From Phycisphaeraceae bacterium (GTDB lineage: Bacteria; Planctomycetota; Phycisphaerae; Phycisphaerales; UBA1924): 64,000 bases of DNA. Below, in pieces: positions 20,598-28,566 of this stretch. A program made the position numbers and the translations under genes. The stretch is taken from contig JAHBXI010000002.1 of assembly GCA_019636515.1 (NCBI GenBank), forward strand, positions 186,001 to 250,000. Direction: 5' to 3'. The notes under the pieces are model-generated. The model worked only from the letters and a program-made list of their open reading frames with translations, searched no databases and was not told the DNA's origin. Position 1 is the stretch's first letter; each line of letters opens with the position of its first letter.

Positions 20598-21518
20598 ATG
20601 AATCCGATCGCAAACGTGAGGAATGGGAGGAAGAACGGGTTGGTCGTGTGGCTTGCGGCGCTGGCCGGCATCGCGAGCGCCGGCGCGTCCGCGCCGCAGC
20701 CCGCCGAAGATCTCCTCCGCGGTCCGGATATCAAGGATGCGTCCGAGAACCGGGCCTCCCTCGTGCAGCGCGATTTTTCCGGGACCCTTGTCCGACTTGA
20801 AGAACGTCCCGAGGTGGCCGCCCTGGCCCTGCTGGGCCTTGGCGTTGATGAACGGGCCGCCGCCGATGCCGTCCTTGAGGTTCACGCCACCGCCGTCGGC
20901 GTGTTCGCCCTTGAGCACTACGACCTTTTCCTCCGTCTTCAGGCCGCGCGACAGGGCGGGGCGAGCGACCAAGCCAGGTCGCTGCTCCGGGAAATCAACG
21001 ACAAGGCCAGGCCGCTGCTTCTCCCGCCGCTGGCCCAGCGTGTGGCCGACGCGCTCCCGCAAGCAACGCGAGACCGTTACCTCTCCCTGGTGCGTGAGTA
21101 CCAGCGGGCCCTGATGGCGGAGGATACCGTCGGGCCTCGCGGAGCGCGTATCCGTCCGGGCGGACCGGATCAAGGCGGGTCGTCGATCGACTCGACCGGA
21201 TCTCCCGGAATCTCCTCGCCCGCGCGCGACGGTCCGCTGGTCAGGCGCCGCGCCGAGTTGAACCTCCTTCTCCGCGAGATGGGCAGGTCGTTTTCGACAT
21301 TGCTCGATGAACGTCGGGAGAACGCCGACGCGTTTCTAAAGTCCATCGACGCGACCCCGGAGCAGGACAACCGCATCCGGGGCAAACTCCGTGAGTTCGC
21401 CGCCGAGACGAACTTCAAGCCCACGCCCGGGCAGCGAGCCACGCTCGCGAGGGAGATCCTCGCCGAACTGACCCCGGAGCAGCGGAGAAAGGCCCTGCGT
21501 GTCCACCTCGATCGGTGA
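20598..21518 (+). CDS. Secreted helical protein of unknown function
   Basis: 306 aa, not recognised. The signal peptide (about 1-30) ends A-S-A-G-A-S-A. Two predominantly helical halves (about 40-165 and 205-306) are joined by a Gly/Pro/Ser-rich linker. The C-terminal half carries two T-P-E-Q/T-P-G-Q elements (D-A-T-P-E-Q-D-N-R-I and L-T-P-E-Q-R-R-K-A-L) reminiscent of LTXXQ/Spy-like periplasmic proteins, but the match is too short for a family call. ATG 20598 has GGGAG about 8 nt upstream. It is divergent from fumC and convergent with the Gfo/Idh-like gene. Confidence 0.65.
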   Translation: MNPIANVRNGRKNGLVVWLAALAGIASAGASAPQPAEDLLRGPDIKDASENRASLVQRDFSGTLVRLEERPEVAALALLGLGVDERAAADAVLEVHATAVGVFALEHYDLFLRLQAARQGGASDQARSLLREINDKARPLLLPPLAQRVADALPQATRDRYLSLVREYQRALMAEDTVGPRGARIRPGGPDQGGSSIDSTGSPGISSPARDGPLVRRRAELNLLLREMGRSFSTLLDERRENADAFLKSIDATPEQDNRIRGKLREFAAETNFKPTPGQRATLAREILAELTPEQRRKALRVHLDR

Positions 21519-21564
21519 GGCGCGGCGTCCGGACCTCTCGACCACCCGCGGTACGTTCGGTCCA

Positions 21565-22683
21565 TCAAACCGCGTTGAGCATTCGGCGGATGGTGGCGGG
21601 GCTTTCGGGCTGTCCGGTTCGGCACGAAAGCAGCGCGGCCTGTCCCATCGCCAGCGCGGCGGTTACGTCGGCCGGGGGCTCGGGAAAGAGCGTGTCTTCG
21701 AGGAGTCGGCGGATCGAGTCGGCGAGCACACCTACGCACGCCGGCGAGAAGCCGGTGACGGCAGGGACGGATCCCGCGCGGATGTGCTCCGCCGATCGGG
21801 AGGCCCGCTTGCCGGTGGGCTTGCGCGGCGAGTCGGGTCCCGATGGAGAACCGGACCCGCGCGAGGCCGACCGTCGAGATCGCATCTCGTCGAGTTTCCG
21901 TCCGCCGGGGTCAATCCATTCGAATCCGTCATCAAAGAGCCGGATCCTCCCGCCGGGTCCGATGATCGTCGTCGTGTTGTTCCATCGCCCCGCCTGATTG
22001 CTCGCCACCACCGCCGCCGCGCGGCGTCCGCTGAAACGAAGGTTCGCCGTGACCGTGCCGTGCAGTCCGGCGAGCGTTTCACCCGGCTCGGCCGCGCCGG
22101 GCCCCGAGGATCGCGAGGATGGCGGCGCCAACGCGGCGTCGATCGTGTCCGGCTCTCCAAGCATGAGGTGGACCAGGTCCATCGCCGCGAACAGACGCGC
22201 GCCCAGCGTTCCCTCGCCGGGCATCCCCAGGCTCTCATGCACCACCACGCCCGCCTCCCCGAACGAGCCGAGCATCTCCGGCGCCGAGCGCAACGGCTTG
22301 CTGAATCGGACCAGCGGCATGAAATGCACGGGCGTCGCGGCTGTCCCGGACGCCGACGCCGGGCGGTCCCCGGCCACGGGCGCCAGCGCCGAATCGGGGA
22401 TCGGCTCGATCGTCGCGATTTTCATCGAGGTCGGCGCCAGCCGCGCAAAGTCCAGGTCCGGGGGAGACAGGATCAGCAGAATATCCGCCCGCGGCTCCGA
22501 AAGAGACTGGCGAAGGTCGTCCACGGGCTCGCAACCGAGCATCCCCGCCACGGTCGTCGTCTGCCCGCGTGACGGCGAGCCGCCACCGACCACCGCCAGG
22601 TCCGCCGCCGCCGCGATCGCGCGCAGAAACTCCGCCTGCATCGGTTCGCACCACGCGATCATGCTTGCCGATTTCCGTGGCAT
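21565..22683 (-). CDS. Divergent Gfo/Idh/MocA-like oxidoreductase
   Basis: 372 aa. It shows the outline of a Gfo/Idh/MocA protein: an N-terminal alpha/beta part (R-A-D-I-L-L-I-L-S-P-P-D near 80), a middle segment ending H-E-S-L-G-M-P-G-E-G-T-L-G-A-R-L-F-A-A-M-D-L-V-H-L-M-L-G, and a beta-sheet part with T-V-T-A-N-L-R-F-S-G-R and I-I-G-P-G-G-R-I-R-L-F-D-D-G-F-E-W. The glycine-rich nucleotide motif and the E-K-P motif are not recognisable, so it may have lost dehydrogenase activity. ATG 22683 is favoured over ATG 22692 because TACGAT (22691-22696, minus strand) ends 7 nt upstream of 22683 and overlaps 22692. Confidence 0.6.
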   Translation of the reverse strand: MPRKSASMIAWCEPMQAEFLRAIAAAADLAVVGGGSPSRGQTTTVAGMLGCEPVDDLRQSLSEPRADILLILSPPDLDFARLAPTSMKIATIEPIPDSALAPVAGDRPASASGTAATPVHFMPLVRFSKPLRSAPEMLGSFGEAGVVVHESLGMPGEGTLGARLFAAMDLVHLMLGEPDTIDAALAPPSSRSSGPGAAEPGETLAGLHGTVTANLRFSGRRAAAVVASNQAGRWNNTTTIIGPGGRIRLFDDGFEWIDPGGRKLDEMRSRRSASRGSGSPSGPDSPRKPTGKRASRSAEHIRAGSVPAVTGFSPACVGVLADSIRRLLEDTLFPEPPADVTAALAMGQAALLSCRTGQPESPATIRRMLNAV

Positions 22684-22845
22684 CGCGCGCATCGTAGTGA
22701 CCCGGCGCCCCCGACGCGCTCCGCCGGAGGCCCAACGCAGGATCGCTCGCGTGCGCCGGCAGCGGCCCGGGCGTACCATGCGACCCGCATCCCGCGATGG
22801 AAGCGGGGTGATCGTCGCCGTCACACCCTTGCGGGCCATCAGCAC

Positions 22846-24234
22846 ATGCTTGACGACACGCACAACCCGAGCCTCCGATCGTGGGTTGATTCGGCCAACG
22901 ACCCGGGAACCGATTTCCCCATCCAGAATCTTCCCCTGTGCTCGTTCCTCCGCGAGCACGACGGCCACGAGCACGTCCACGACGGCGTTGCCATCGGTGA
23001 GCACATCCTCGATGTCACCGCGCTCTGGGAGGCCGAGGTCTTTCCCGGCGAGCCGGCCGAGGGTGATCCCGACGCCCAGCGTGCCGACGACCTGATCGAG
23101 GTCCTGTCTCGCCCGCACTGGATGGGGTTGCTCTCCAGGCCGGACCTGGTCCCCGTGCTTCGGAGCCAGTTGCAGCGGTTTTTGCTCGACGGTCCCGCGG
23201 GAGGACAAAGAGATCGCCGCCTGCGCCGGCATGCCCTGCTCTCGGTTTCGGAGGCGCCGTTCATCCCGCCGGTCTCGTTCCTGAATTTCACCGATTTCTA
23301 CGCGTCCATCCACCACGCCACCACCGTCGGCTCGATGTTCAGGCCCGACAACCCGCTGCTGCCCAATTACAAGCACGTCCCCATCGGGTACCACGGCCGC
23401 GCCTCATCCGTCGTTGTCTCCGGGACACGGGTGCGAAGGCCTTCCGGGCAGCAGTCGCCCGCCGAGGATGACCCCGCGTCACGCCCGTCGTTCGGCCCTT
23501 GCCGCATGCTCGATTACGAACTCGAAGTCGGCTGCGTGGTCGGCAAGGGTAACGCCCTGGGCGAACCGATCCCGATCGATCGGGCGGGTTCGCACATCTT
23601 CGGGCTGGTGCTGGTCAACGATTGGTCCGCGCGGGATGTTCAAAAATGGGAGTACCAGCCGCTGGGCCCGTTCCTGGCCAAGAATTTCGCGACGACGGTC
23701 TCGCCGTTCCTGGTGACCTCCGCCGCGCTCGAGCCGTTCCGATGCCGGGGATGGTCCAGGGCACAAGGCGATCCCGACCCGCTGGCGTATCTCACGGACC
23801 CCGCCGATCGCGAGCGCGGCGGCTTCGACATCACCCTCGAGGCATTCCTGCAGACCGCCGAGATGGCGGGCAAGGGGCTGTCCCCTGTCCGCCTGTCTCG
23901 CGGGGGATTCCGCGATATGTACTGGTCCTTTGCGCAGATGATCGCGCACCATACCGTGAACGGGTGCAATCTCCAGGACGGAGACCTCATCGCCAGCGGG
24001 ACCGTCTCCGGATCCGACCCCGGCTCCCGCGGATGCCTGCTCGAACTGACATGGGACGGTGTCGATCCGGCATCACGAAAGCCGCGTCCTCGCCGGCCGA
24101 TCGAACTGCCCACGGGAGAGAAACGCACGTTCCTGGGCGACGGGGACACCGTCATTCTGAAGGGGCGATGCGAGCGAGAAGGGTACCGGTCGATCGGCTT
24201 TGGCGAATGCCGCGGGACGATCATCCCGGGATGA
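22846..24234 (+). CDS. fahA: Fumarylacetoacetase
   Basis: 462 aa, within the range for bacterial FahA (about 420-460). It hydrolyses fumarylacetoacetate to fumarate and acetoacetate, the last step of tyrosine/homogentisate breakdown. Typical features are the N-terminal SH3-like domain with N-L-P-L-C-S-F, then N-F-T-D-F-Y-A-S-I-H-H-A (catalytic His region), D-Y-E-L-E-V-G-C-V-V-G-K-G-N metal-binding acidic residues, and V-N-D-W-S-A-R-D-V-Q-K-W-E-Y-Q-P-L-G-P-F-L-A-K-N-F. No other tyrosine-catabolic gene is next to it. TACCAT near 22776 could be its -10, giving a leader of about 60 nt. Confidence 0.95.
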   Translation: MLDDTHNPSLRSWVDSANDPGTDFPIQNLPLCSFLREHDGHEHVHDGVAIGEHILDVTALWEAEVFPGEPAEGDPDAQRADDLIEVLSRPHWMGLLSRPDLVPVLRSQLQRFLLDGPAGGQRDRRLRRHALLSVSEAPFIPPVSFLNFTDFYASIHHATTVGSMFRPDNPLLPNYKHVPIGYHGRASSVVVSGTRVRRPSGQQSPAEDDPASRPSFGPCRMLDYELEVGCVVGKGNALGEPIPIDRAGSHIFGLVLVNDWSARDVQKWEYQPLGPFLAKNFATTVSPFLVTSAALEPFRCRGWSRAQGDPDPLAYLTDPADRERGGFDITLEAFLQTAEMAGKGLSPVRLSRGGFRDMYWSFAQMIAHHTVNGCNLQDGDLIASGTVSGSDPGSRGCLLELTWDGVDPASRKPRPRRPIELPTGEKRTFLGDGDTVILKGRCEREGYRSIGFGECRGTIIPG

Positions 24235-24262
24235 TGATGCCCGGCCGCGTGGCGGCGGAGTC

Positions 24263-24958
24263 TCAGACACGAACCACCGTCGCGGACGGATCGAACCGCA
24301 CCTTCTTCATCGACGCGAACGGATCGCCGGCCGATCGGTACCCCGCCGCGGCCACCACCGTCGCGAGGTACCCTCGCTCGGGAAGCCCGAGAATCAGGTC
24401 GTACGCCGCCGCGTCGAACCCCTCCATCGGGCAGGCGTCGACGCCCAGGCTCGCCGCCGCCGACAGGAAAAAGCCAAGCGCGATGTACACCTGCCGAGCG
24501 GCCCACGCCGAAGGGTCAAAGTTCGGCCGCGGCTGGACGATCGAGCCCAGCATCGCTCCGCGAAGCCCATCCAGGGTTGAAGCCGCCACCCCGCGAACCT
24601 CGACGATCCGGTCGATATGCCGCTGAATGTCCGCCTCGGTCATGGCGGCTCGCCGCGCGAAAACCACCAGGTGCGAGGCGTCGGTGATCTGCGGCTGGCC
24701 GTACGAAGCCTCGCGCAGCCGGGACCTCGTCGGCGGGTCCGTGACCACCACGAACCGCCAGGGCTGAAGCCCGTACGACGAAGGGGAGAGAACCGCCGCT
24801 CGCTCCAGCGCCGACCACGTCGGCTCGTCGATCCGCCTCGACGGATCGAAGGCCTTGGTCGCGTATCTCCAGCCCAGGGCATCAAGGAGCGTGCGAGCGG
24901 GGATCGGCCCCGGATGTCCGCCGGCATGATCGGCACTCGCGGCGTGGTCGGTGGTCAT
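24263..24958 (-). CDS. Nitroreductase family flavoprotein (NfsB-like)
   Basis: 231 aa, the usual size for FMN-dependent NAD(P)H nitroreductases. Recognisable parts are the R-Y-A-T-K-A-F-D FMN-contacting start (about 31-38), S-P-S-S-Y-G-L-Q-P-W-R-F (about 58-69), and the late C-P-M-E-G-F-D with G-L-P-E-R-G-Y, as in NfsB-type enzymes. The natural substrate is not predictable; members reduce quinones, nitro compounds or flavin. The ATG is preceded by ACGAGG. It lies 43 bp downstream of ptsH on the same strand and could be the last gene of the hpf-ptsN-ptsH run. Confidence 0.88.
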   Translation of the reverse strand: MTTDHAASADHAGGHPGPIPARTLLDALGWRYATKAFDPSRRIDEPTWSALERAAVLSPSSYGLQPWRFVVVTDPPTRSRLREASYGQPQITDASHLVVFARRAAMTEADIQRHIDRIVEVRGVAASTLDGLRGAMLGSIVQPRPNFDPSAWAARQVYIALGFFLSAAASLGVDACPMEGFDAAAYDLILGLPERGYLATVVAAAGYRSAGDPFASMKKVRFDPSATVVRV

Positions 24959-25001
24959 GGATACCTCGTGTCGTGCCCTCTTACCCGACCGCGCCCCGCG
25001 G

Positions 25002-25277
25002 TCACTCTTCCTCGAACCCGCCGTCCACGAGCGCCTTGAGCGCCGCGGCGGCGGCTTGCGCGTCGGGGCCTTCCGTGACGATCACCAGTTCCGTCCCCTG
25101 TCCCGCCGCGAGCATCATCATCTGCATGATGGACTTGCCGTCAACCTCGGTGTCGTCACGCATGACCCGCACCTCGCTGGTGTAGAGGTTGGCCGTGTCC
25201 ACGAACGACATCGCGGGCCGGGCGTGGAGCCCGAGACGGTTGACGATCGTGACCTTGATTTCGTGGCGATTGGACAT
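25002..25277 (-). CDS. ptsH: HPr phosphocarrier protein
   Basis: 91 aa. The active-site motif G-L-H18-A-R-P-A is intact; the regulatory serine lies in D-G-K-S49-I-M-Q-M-M, the position phosphorylated by HPr kinase in organisms that have one. HPr relays phosphate from enzyme I to IIA domains. It lies downstream of ptsN and hpf, with no sugar permease genes, which points to a nitrogen-type or purely regulatory PTS. The C-terminal F-E-E-E tail is acidic. Enzyme I is not in this window. Confidence 0.93.
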   Translation of the reverse strand: MSNRHEIKVTIVNRLGLHARPAMSFVDTANLYTSEVRVMRDDTEVDGKSIMQMMMLAAGQGTELVIVTEGPDAQAAAAALKALVDGGFEEE

Positions 25278-25360
25278 GTCCCGAGTCGATCCGCCGGAAT
25301 GCTCCCACCCCGCAAGGCGTGTCCCCTATCCCCCACCATGCTCACCCGTGATCTACAACC

Positions 25361-25855
25361 TCACCCGGCGTACTTGCGTGCATCGGTCTCTTCCAGGAGT
25401 GCCCAGGCCTCTTCGGGCGTCTGGCACTGCCGAAGCAGTCGGCGGAACACGTCGCTGTCCACGTGCTTGAAGATCGCCTCCATCGCCCGCAGGTGCTCGT
25501 TGGGCTGGTCCTCCGGGGAGATCAGCAGCATGACGATGTACACCGGCTGTCGGTCGAGCGAATTGAACTCGACCCCTTGCGGGCTGATCCCCAGGGCCGC
25601 CTCCACCCGCGTCACGCGGGAGTCCTTGGCGTGGGGGACGGCGACCCCCTTGCCGAACCCCGTCGTGCTCTTGAGTTCCCGCTCGATCACCCGAAGCAGG
25701 ACCTGGTCTCGGGTCCCGGCCTCGAGCCCACCCTGACTTGCCAGGGCGTCGACCAGTTCACCGACGACCTGGTCGCGCTCACGACCCTTGAGCGGCGCGA
25801 CCACGGCGCCGCGGCGCACGATGTCGGTCAGTTTCACCAAGCGGTGGCTCCTCAT
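25361..25855 (-). CDS. ptsN: PTS IIA component, nitrogen-regulatory type
   Basis: 164 aa from ATG 25855. A single EIIA (fructose/mannitol-type) domain carries the phosphorylatable His75 in A-V-P-H-A-K-D. The order hpf-ptsN-ptsH resembles the rpoN-hpf-ptsN-ptsO locus of proteobacteria, so a regulatory IIA-Ntr role is more likely than sugar uptake. Start choice is uncertain: ATG 25879 is possible upstream, while AGGAG lying 7 nt before TTG 25840 (next to GTG 25837) suggests the true start may be there, opening V-K-L-T-D-I-V. Confidence 0.88.
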   Translation of the reverse strand: MRSHRLVKLTDIVRRGAVVAPLKGRERDQVVGELVDALASQGGLEAGTRDQVLLRVIERELKSTTGFGKGVAVPHAKDSRVTRVEAALGISPQGVEFNSLDRQPVYIVMLLISPEDQPNEHLRAMEAIFKHVDSDVFRRLLRQCQTPEEAWALLEETDARKYAG

Positions 25856-25887
25856 TCCAGAAGGGACGGCGTGCCCCAAAGACGGGC

Positions 25888-26190
25888 CTAGTGCTTCTTC
25901 AGTTTTTCCTTGAAGTCCTTGAGTTGCCTCGCGGCTTTTTCCACGGTCTCGTCGATGACCGCGTACAGGTCCGGACCCTTGGCGTGAGAGATGAAGTCCG
26001 CGTGCTTCTCGACGTCGGCCACCACCTCCACCGAGAACTCCTGCGTGTGGTGTGCGTGCGCCCGGTGAATCGTCACCCGCACCTGCTGGAGGCCGTCAAA
26101 GTACTTGGAGAGTTTGGACGCCTTCTGCTCCCCGTACTCCCGGATGGCGGGTGTGATCTCGATGTCTCGGCCCACAATGTCGATGCGCAT
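25888..26190 (-). CDS. hpf: Ribosome hibernation promoting factor, short form
   Basis: 100 aa, the short HPF/YfiA fold without the long-form dimerisation domain. It binds the 30S decoding region and helps form inactive ribosomes in stationary phase. Typical features are M-R-I-D-I-V-G-R-D-I-E-I-T-P-A-I-R at the start, the strand-helix pattern through F-S-V-E-V-V-A-D-V, and D-L-Y-A-V-I-D near residue 75. The ATG is preceded by AAGGGC. It is the first gene of the hpf-ptsN-ptsH run (32-bp gap to ptsN); TATGAT on the minus strand at 26283-26288 is a candidate -10. Confidence 0.93.
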   Translation of the reverse strand: MRIDIVGRDIEITPAIREYGEQKASKLSKYFDGLQQVRVTIHRAHAHHTQEFSVEVVADVEKHADFISHAKGPDLYAVIDETVEKAARQLKDFKEKLKKH

Positions 26191-26369
26191 GCACTTGCCC
26201 TTTCACCGTCGATGGCCCGCGGAAGCGAAACGCCCTCGGCGAGTCGCGCGTTGGTTGCTTGGTCACGATGGTCTACAACCCGATCATAACCGTGAATCCC
26301 CCCGCCTTTGAAGGCCCATGGACCGCGGCGAACGTGCCTGAAAAACCGTCCCGCACCGCCGCCGAAAGC

Positions 26370-26399
26370 AAAGCGGGGCATCCGCCTGGGACACCCCGC
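26370..26399 (-). terminator. Likely terminator of the tRNA-Ile transcript
   Basis: On the minus strand GCGGGG (26399-26394) pairs with CCCCGC (26378-26373) around a 15-nt loop, followed by TTTGCTTTC. It starts 7 nt past the mature tRNA 3' end. Confidence 0.6.
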
Positions 26400-26405
26400 C
26401 GTCAA

Positions 26406-26479
26406 TGGGCCTGATTGGATTCGAACCAACGACCTCACCCTTATCAGGGGTGCGCTCTAGCCAACTGAGCTACAAGCCC
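26406..26479 (-). tRNA. tRNA-Ile (anticodon GAU)
   Basis: 74 nt including the discriminator A; CCA is not encoded. The acceptor stem GGGCTTG/CAGGCCC pairs throughout with one G-U. The D-arm TAGCTCAGTTGG, the anticodon loop C-T-GAT-A-A closed by CACCC/GGGTG, and the T-loop GGTTCGAATCC are all canonical. It is a single gene, not inside an rRNA operon spacer. Confidence 0.96.
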
Positions 26480-27162
26480 TCTCGAACGGGGAGTGTAGAC
26501 CGTTGCCGTTCGACAGTCACCCCTCCGTGTATCTCGGCCATTACCCGTACAAAATACATATAAAATTCGTACAAATTGGTTCAATTCGCATCAATACAGA
26601 GAATGATGGCTCGAATTGGTGTCAAATTGGGTTCTCATTCCGGTGTTCTTGGACTATACTGCGACCCACAGGACCGGAGATTGGGGCAGGATGCTCGGGC
26701 TCCGGGACAAGGCATCGGCGATCGGACGTGGCCCGGTCGCTTCGAGGAGATCAGGGGGCTCGGTCGGGAGTTGCGCGGGTTTCCCGCGACGCAAGTCCAC
26801 GTCATACTAGAATTTAAGGTCAAGAGGCGTGAGCCGACGAGCGGTCGGTGCGTTCGGCTCATGCCGAGTCTTTCGGTACGTCGAGGTTTCCGCGCCCATG
26901 CTGGGCGAGATCAAAAACCGCGTTTGTTCGGCAATCGAAGGTGGTCTCGGCAACGCATTGACGTGTGCCGTACGTACATAGGAAGTGGGGGCATTCACCC
27001 CTGGATTTGAAAGAGATCGTCGGTTTCATCACATCGCGCAAGAAGGCCACGGGAAATCGGTCGGGTGGGCGGTATCTGCTCGGGCGCGTGGCCGAGGAGC
27101 GCAAGGGTTTGCCAGGAAGAGGCGGGCAACAGGACCCGTCCAAACACAGAGGAGTTCACGAG
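26480..27162. other. Long intergenic region before a PEP-CTERM-like gene
   Basis: 683 bp with no credible gene. The first 200 bp are AT-rich compared with the rest of the window (26540-26640) and hold TATACT near 26656 as a possible -10. The last part carries GAGGAG, the Shine-Dalgarno of the next gene. Short frames here have no recognisable protein features. Confidence 0.5.
26492..26520 (-). promoter_or_regulatory. Promoter of tRNA-Ile
   Basis: GTGACT, 17 bp, TACACT on the minus strand (-10 at 26492-26497). The -10 ends 12 nt before the mature tRNA. Because a stable RNA gene needs no ribosome-binding site, this independently supports TACACT as a -10 sequence in this organism. Confidence 0.65.
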
Positions 27163-28263
27163 ATGAACAAGAGACTGATCGCACTTGTGGCTTTGGCCGG
27201 GGCTTCGACCGTCGCGATGGCGAACCCCGCGGGGTACATCGTCTTCACGTCGAAGACCAACGACGCCGTGATGTACTACAGCCAGGACAGCGGCTCGGTG
27301 TCCACGCTGGTTTCGTTCGCGGACCCCGACGTCCGCCTGGCCGAGATCCTCCGGGCGCCGACCGGTGACTACTACGTCTCCAGCGGGCCGTTCCCCGTGG
27401 ACACCGCCAACAACAAGTCCGCCATCTACCGCATCGACAACGTCTTTGCCGCCCTGCCGACGGTGACGACGCTCTCGCAGGACTACCCCCTCGCCAACCC
27501 CACGGGCATCGCCTGGCACGGCCCCTCGGGCGGCATCGCGTACACCAACAACGCCCAGAGCGAATACAACCCCGTCAACCCCTACCGCGGTGTTCGCGTC
27601 ATCAACGCCACCACGGCCGTTGACGTCGGCTCCTACCAGCAGATCGCCAACACCGATACCACCCGTCCCACGCTCCGCACCGCCGACGACATCACCAAGA
27701 ACCCCTGGGGCGGCGCCAACGACTACTACGTGACCGGCATCAACGGCGGCGACCTGACCCCCGGACCCGACGGAGAGGCGAGCACCATCTGGAAGATGTC
27801 TTTTGACGGCGCGCTCGTCGGGACTCCCTCCCTGCTTGTGAACTTCGCCGACACCGCGTCGACCGGCCTGGCCAACTCCCTGCACTTCATCCGCACGGCG
27901 ACCATCAAGCAGTCGGCCAACGAGATGTTCGTCGTCAACGCCCCCGTCGCCGTCGGCGCGACCAACGGCATCTACAAGATCATGCTCGACGCCAACGGCG
28001 ACTTCGCCGGCGTTTCGCTCCTGTTCCAGGACAACGTCAACGCCCCGCGCCCCGACGCCATCGAGTACAACCCCTTCACCGACAAGGTCGTCTTCTCGGA
28101 TGAGACCACCGGCAATATCTACCAGATCAACCCCGACGGCACCGGGTTCGAGACCGTCGCCACCGGCGTCGGCGCCCGCGGCTTCTACTTCGTCCCGGCC
28201 CCCGGTTCGCTCGCCCTGGTCGGCCTCGCCGGCCTGGCCGCGTCCCGCCGCCGCCGCGCCTGA
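27163..28263 (+). CDS. Exported PEP-CTERM-like protein, beta-propeller type
   Basis: 366 aa. A signal peptide (about 1-21, ending V-A-M-A) precedes repeated beta segments of about 40 residues (for example D-A-V-M-Y-Y-S-Q-D-S-G, N-K-S-A-I-Y-R-I-D-N, G-N-I-Y-Q-I-N-P-D-G) that suggest a propeller-like fold. The tail F-V-P-A-P-G-S-L-A-L-V-G-L-A-G-L-A-A-S followed by R-R-R-R-A has the PEP-CTERM layout (short motif, hydrophobic helix, basic cluster) with P-A-P in place of P-E-P. Such tails direct cleavage and surface attachment by an exosortase-type enzyme. ATG 27163 has AGGAG 11 nt upstream. The next gene is a paralog. Function unknown. Confidence 0.82.
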   Translation: MNKRLIALVALAGASTVAMANPAGYIVFTSKTNDAVMYYSQDSGSVSTLVSFADPDVRLAEILRAPTGDYYVSSGPFPVDTANNKSAIYRIDNVFAALPTVTTLSQDYPLANPTGIAWHGPSGGIAYTNNAQSEYNPVNPYRGVRVINATTAVDVGSYQQIANTDTTRPTLRTADDITKNPWGGANDYYVTGINGGDLTPGPDGEASTIWKMSFDGALVGTPSLLVNFADTASTGLANSLHFIRTATIKQSANEMFVVNAPVAVGATNGIYKIMLDANGDFAGVSLLFQDNVNAPRPDAIEYNPFTDKVVFSDETTGNIYQINPDGTGFETVATGVGARGFYFVPAPGSLALVGLAGLAASRRRRA

Positions 28264-28566
28264 GCCGATTCGAAAGGGCCTGATGCCGACATCGGGTCCG
28301 GGCCTTGTCAAAGGCCTGTCAATCTGACATTCCCGCCGCTCGCCTGGAAACGGTCGAGCGGCGATTCACTCCGCGGGATGCGGCCCCAGGCGAGCGGCGA
28401 ACAGACTACCATCGTTCCTTATCGGGGATCGGGAGGCGATTGGCGGGCCGGTTTTGCAAGGCGGCACTCGCGGGGAACATGGGCGGCGGGCGTGGGTTGA
28501 TCCGCCCGGATTCGGACTTGATCGAACGTCGATCAGCGGGCATCGAACACGAGGAGGAGAACAGGT
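28264..28566. other. Intergenic region between the two propeller-type paralogs
   Basis: 303 bp with no gene. TACCAT at 28407-28412 is a candidate -10, giving a leader of about 150 nt. GAGGAGGAG just before 28567 is the ribosome-binding site of the next gene. Confidence 0.45.

Noticed and set aside
18963-21173. 736-aa continuous frame that would extend fumC at the N-terminus
   Set aside because: The first 236 residues are antisense to the secreted protein at 20598. Normal fumarase begins at ATG 20465, which has its own -10.
26576-27010. 144-aa frame before the first PEP-CTERM-like gene
   Set aside because: Begins in an AT-rich promoter-like region, has no domain or signal, and no Shine-Dalgarno.
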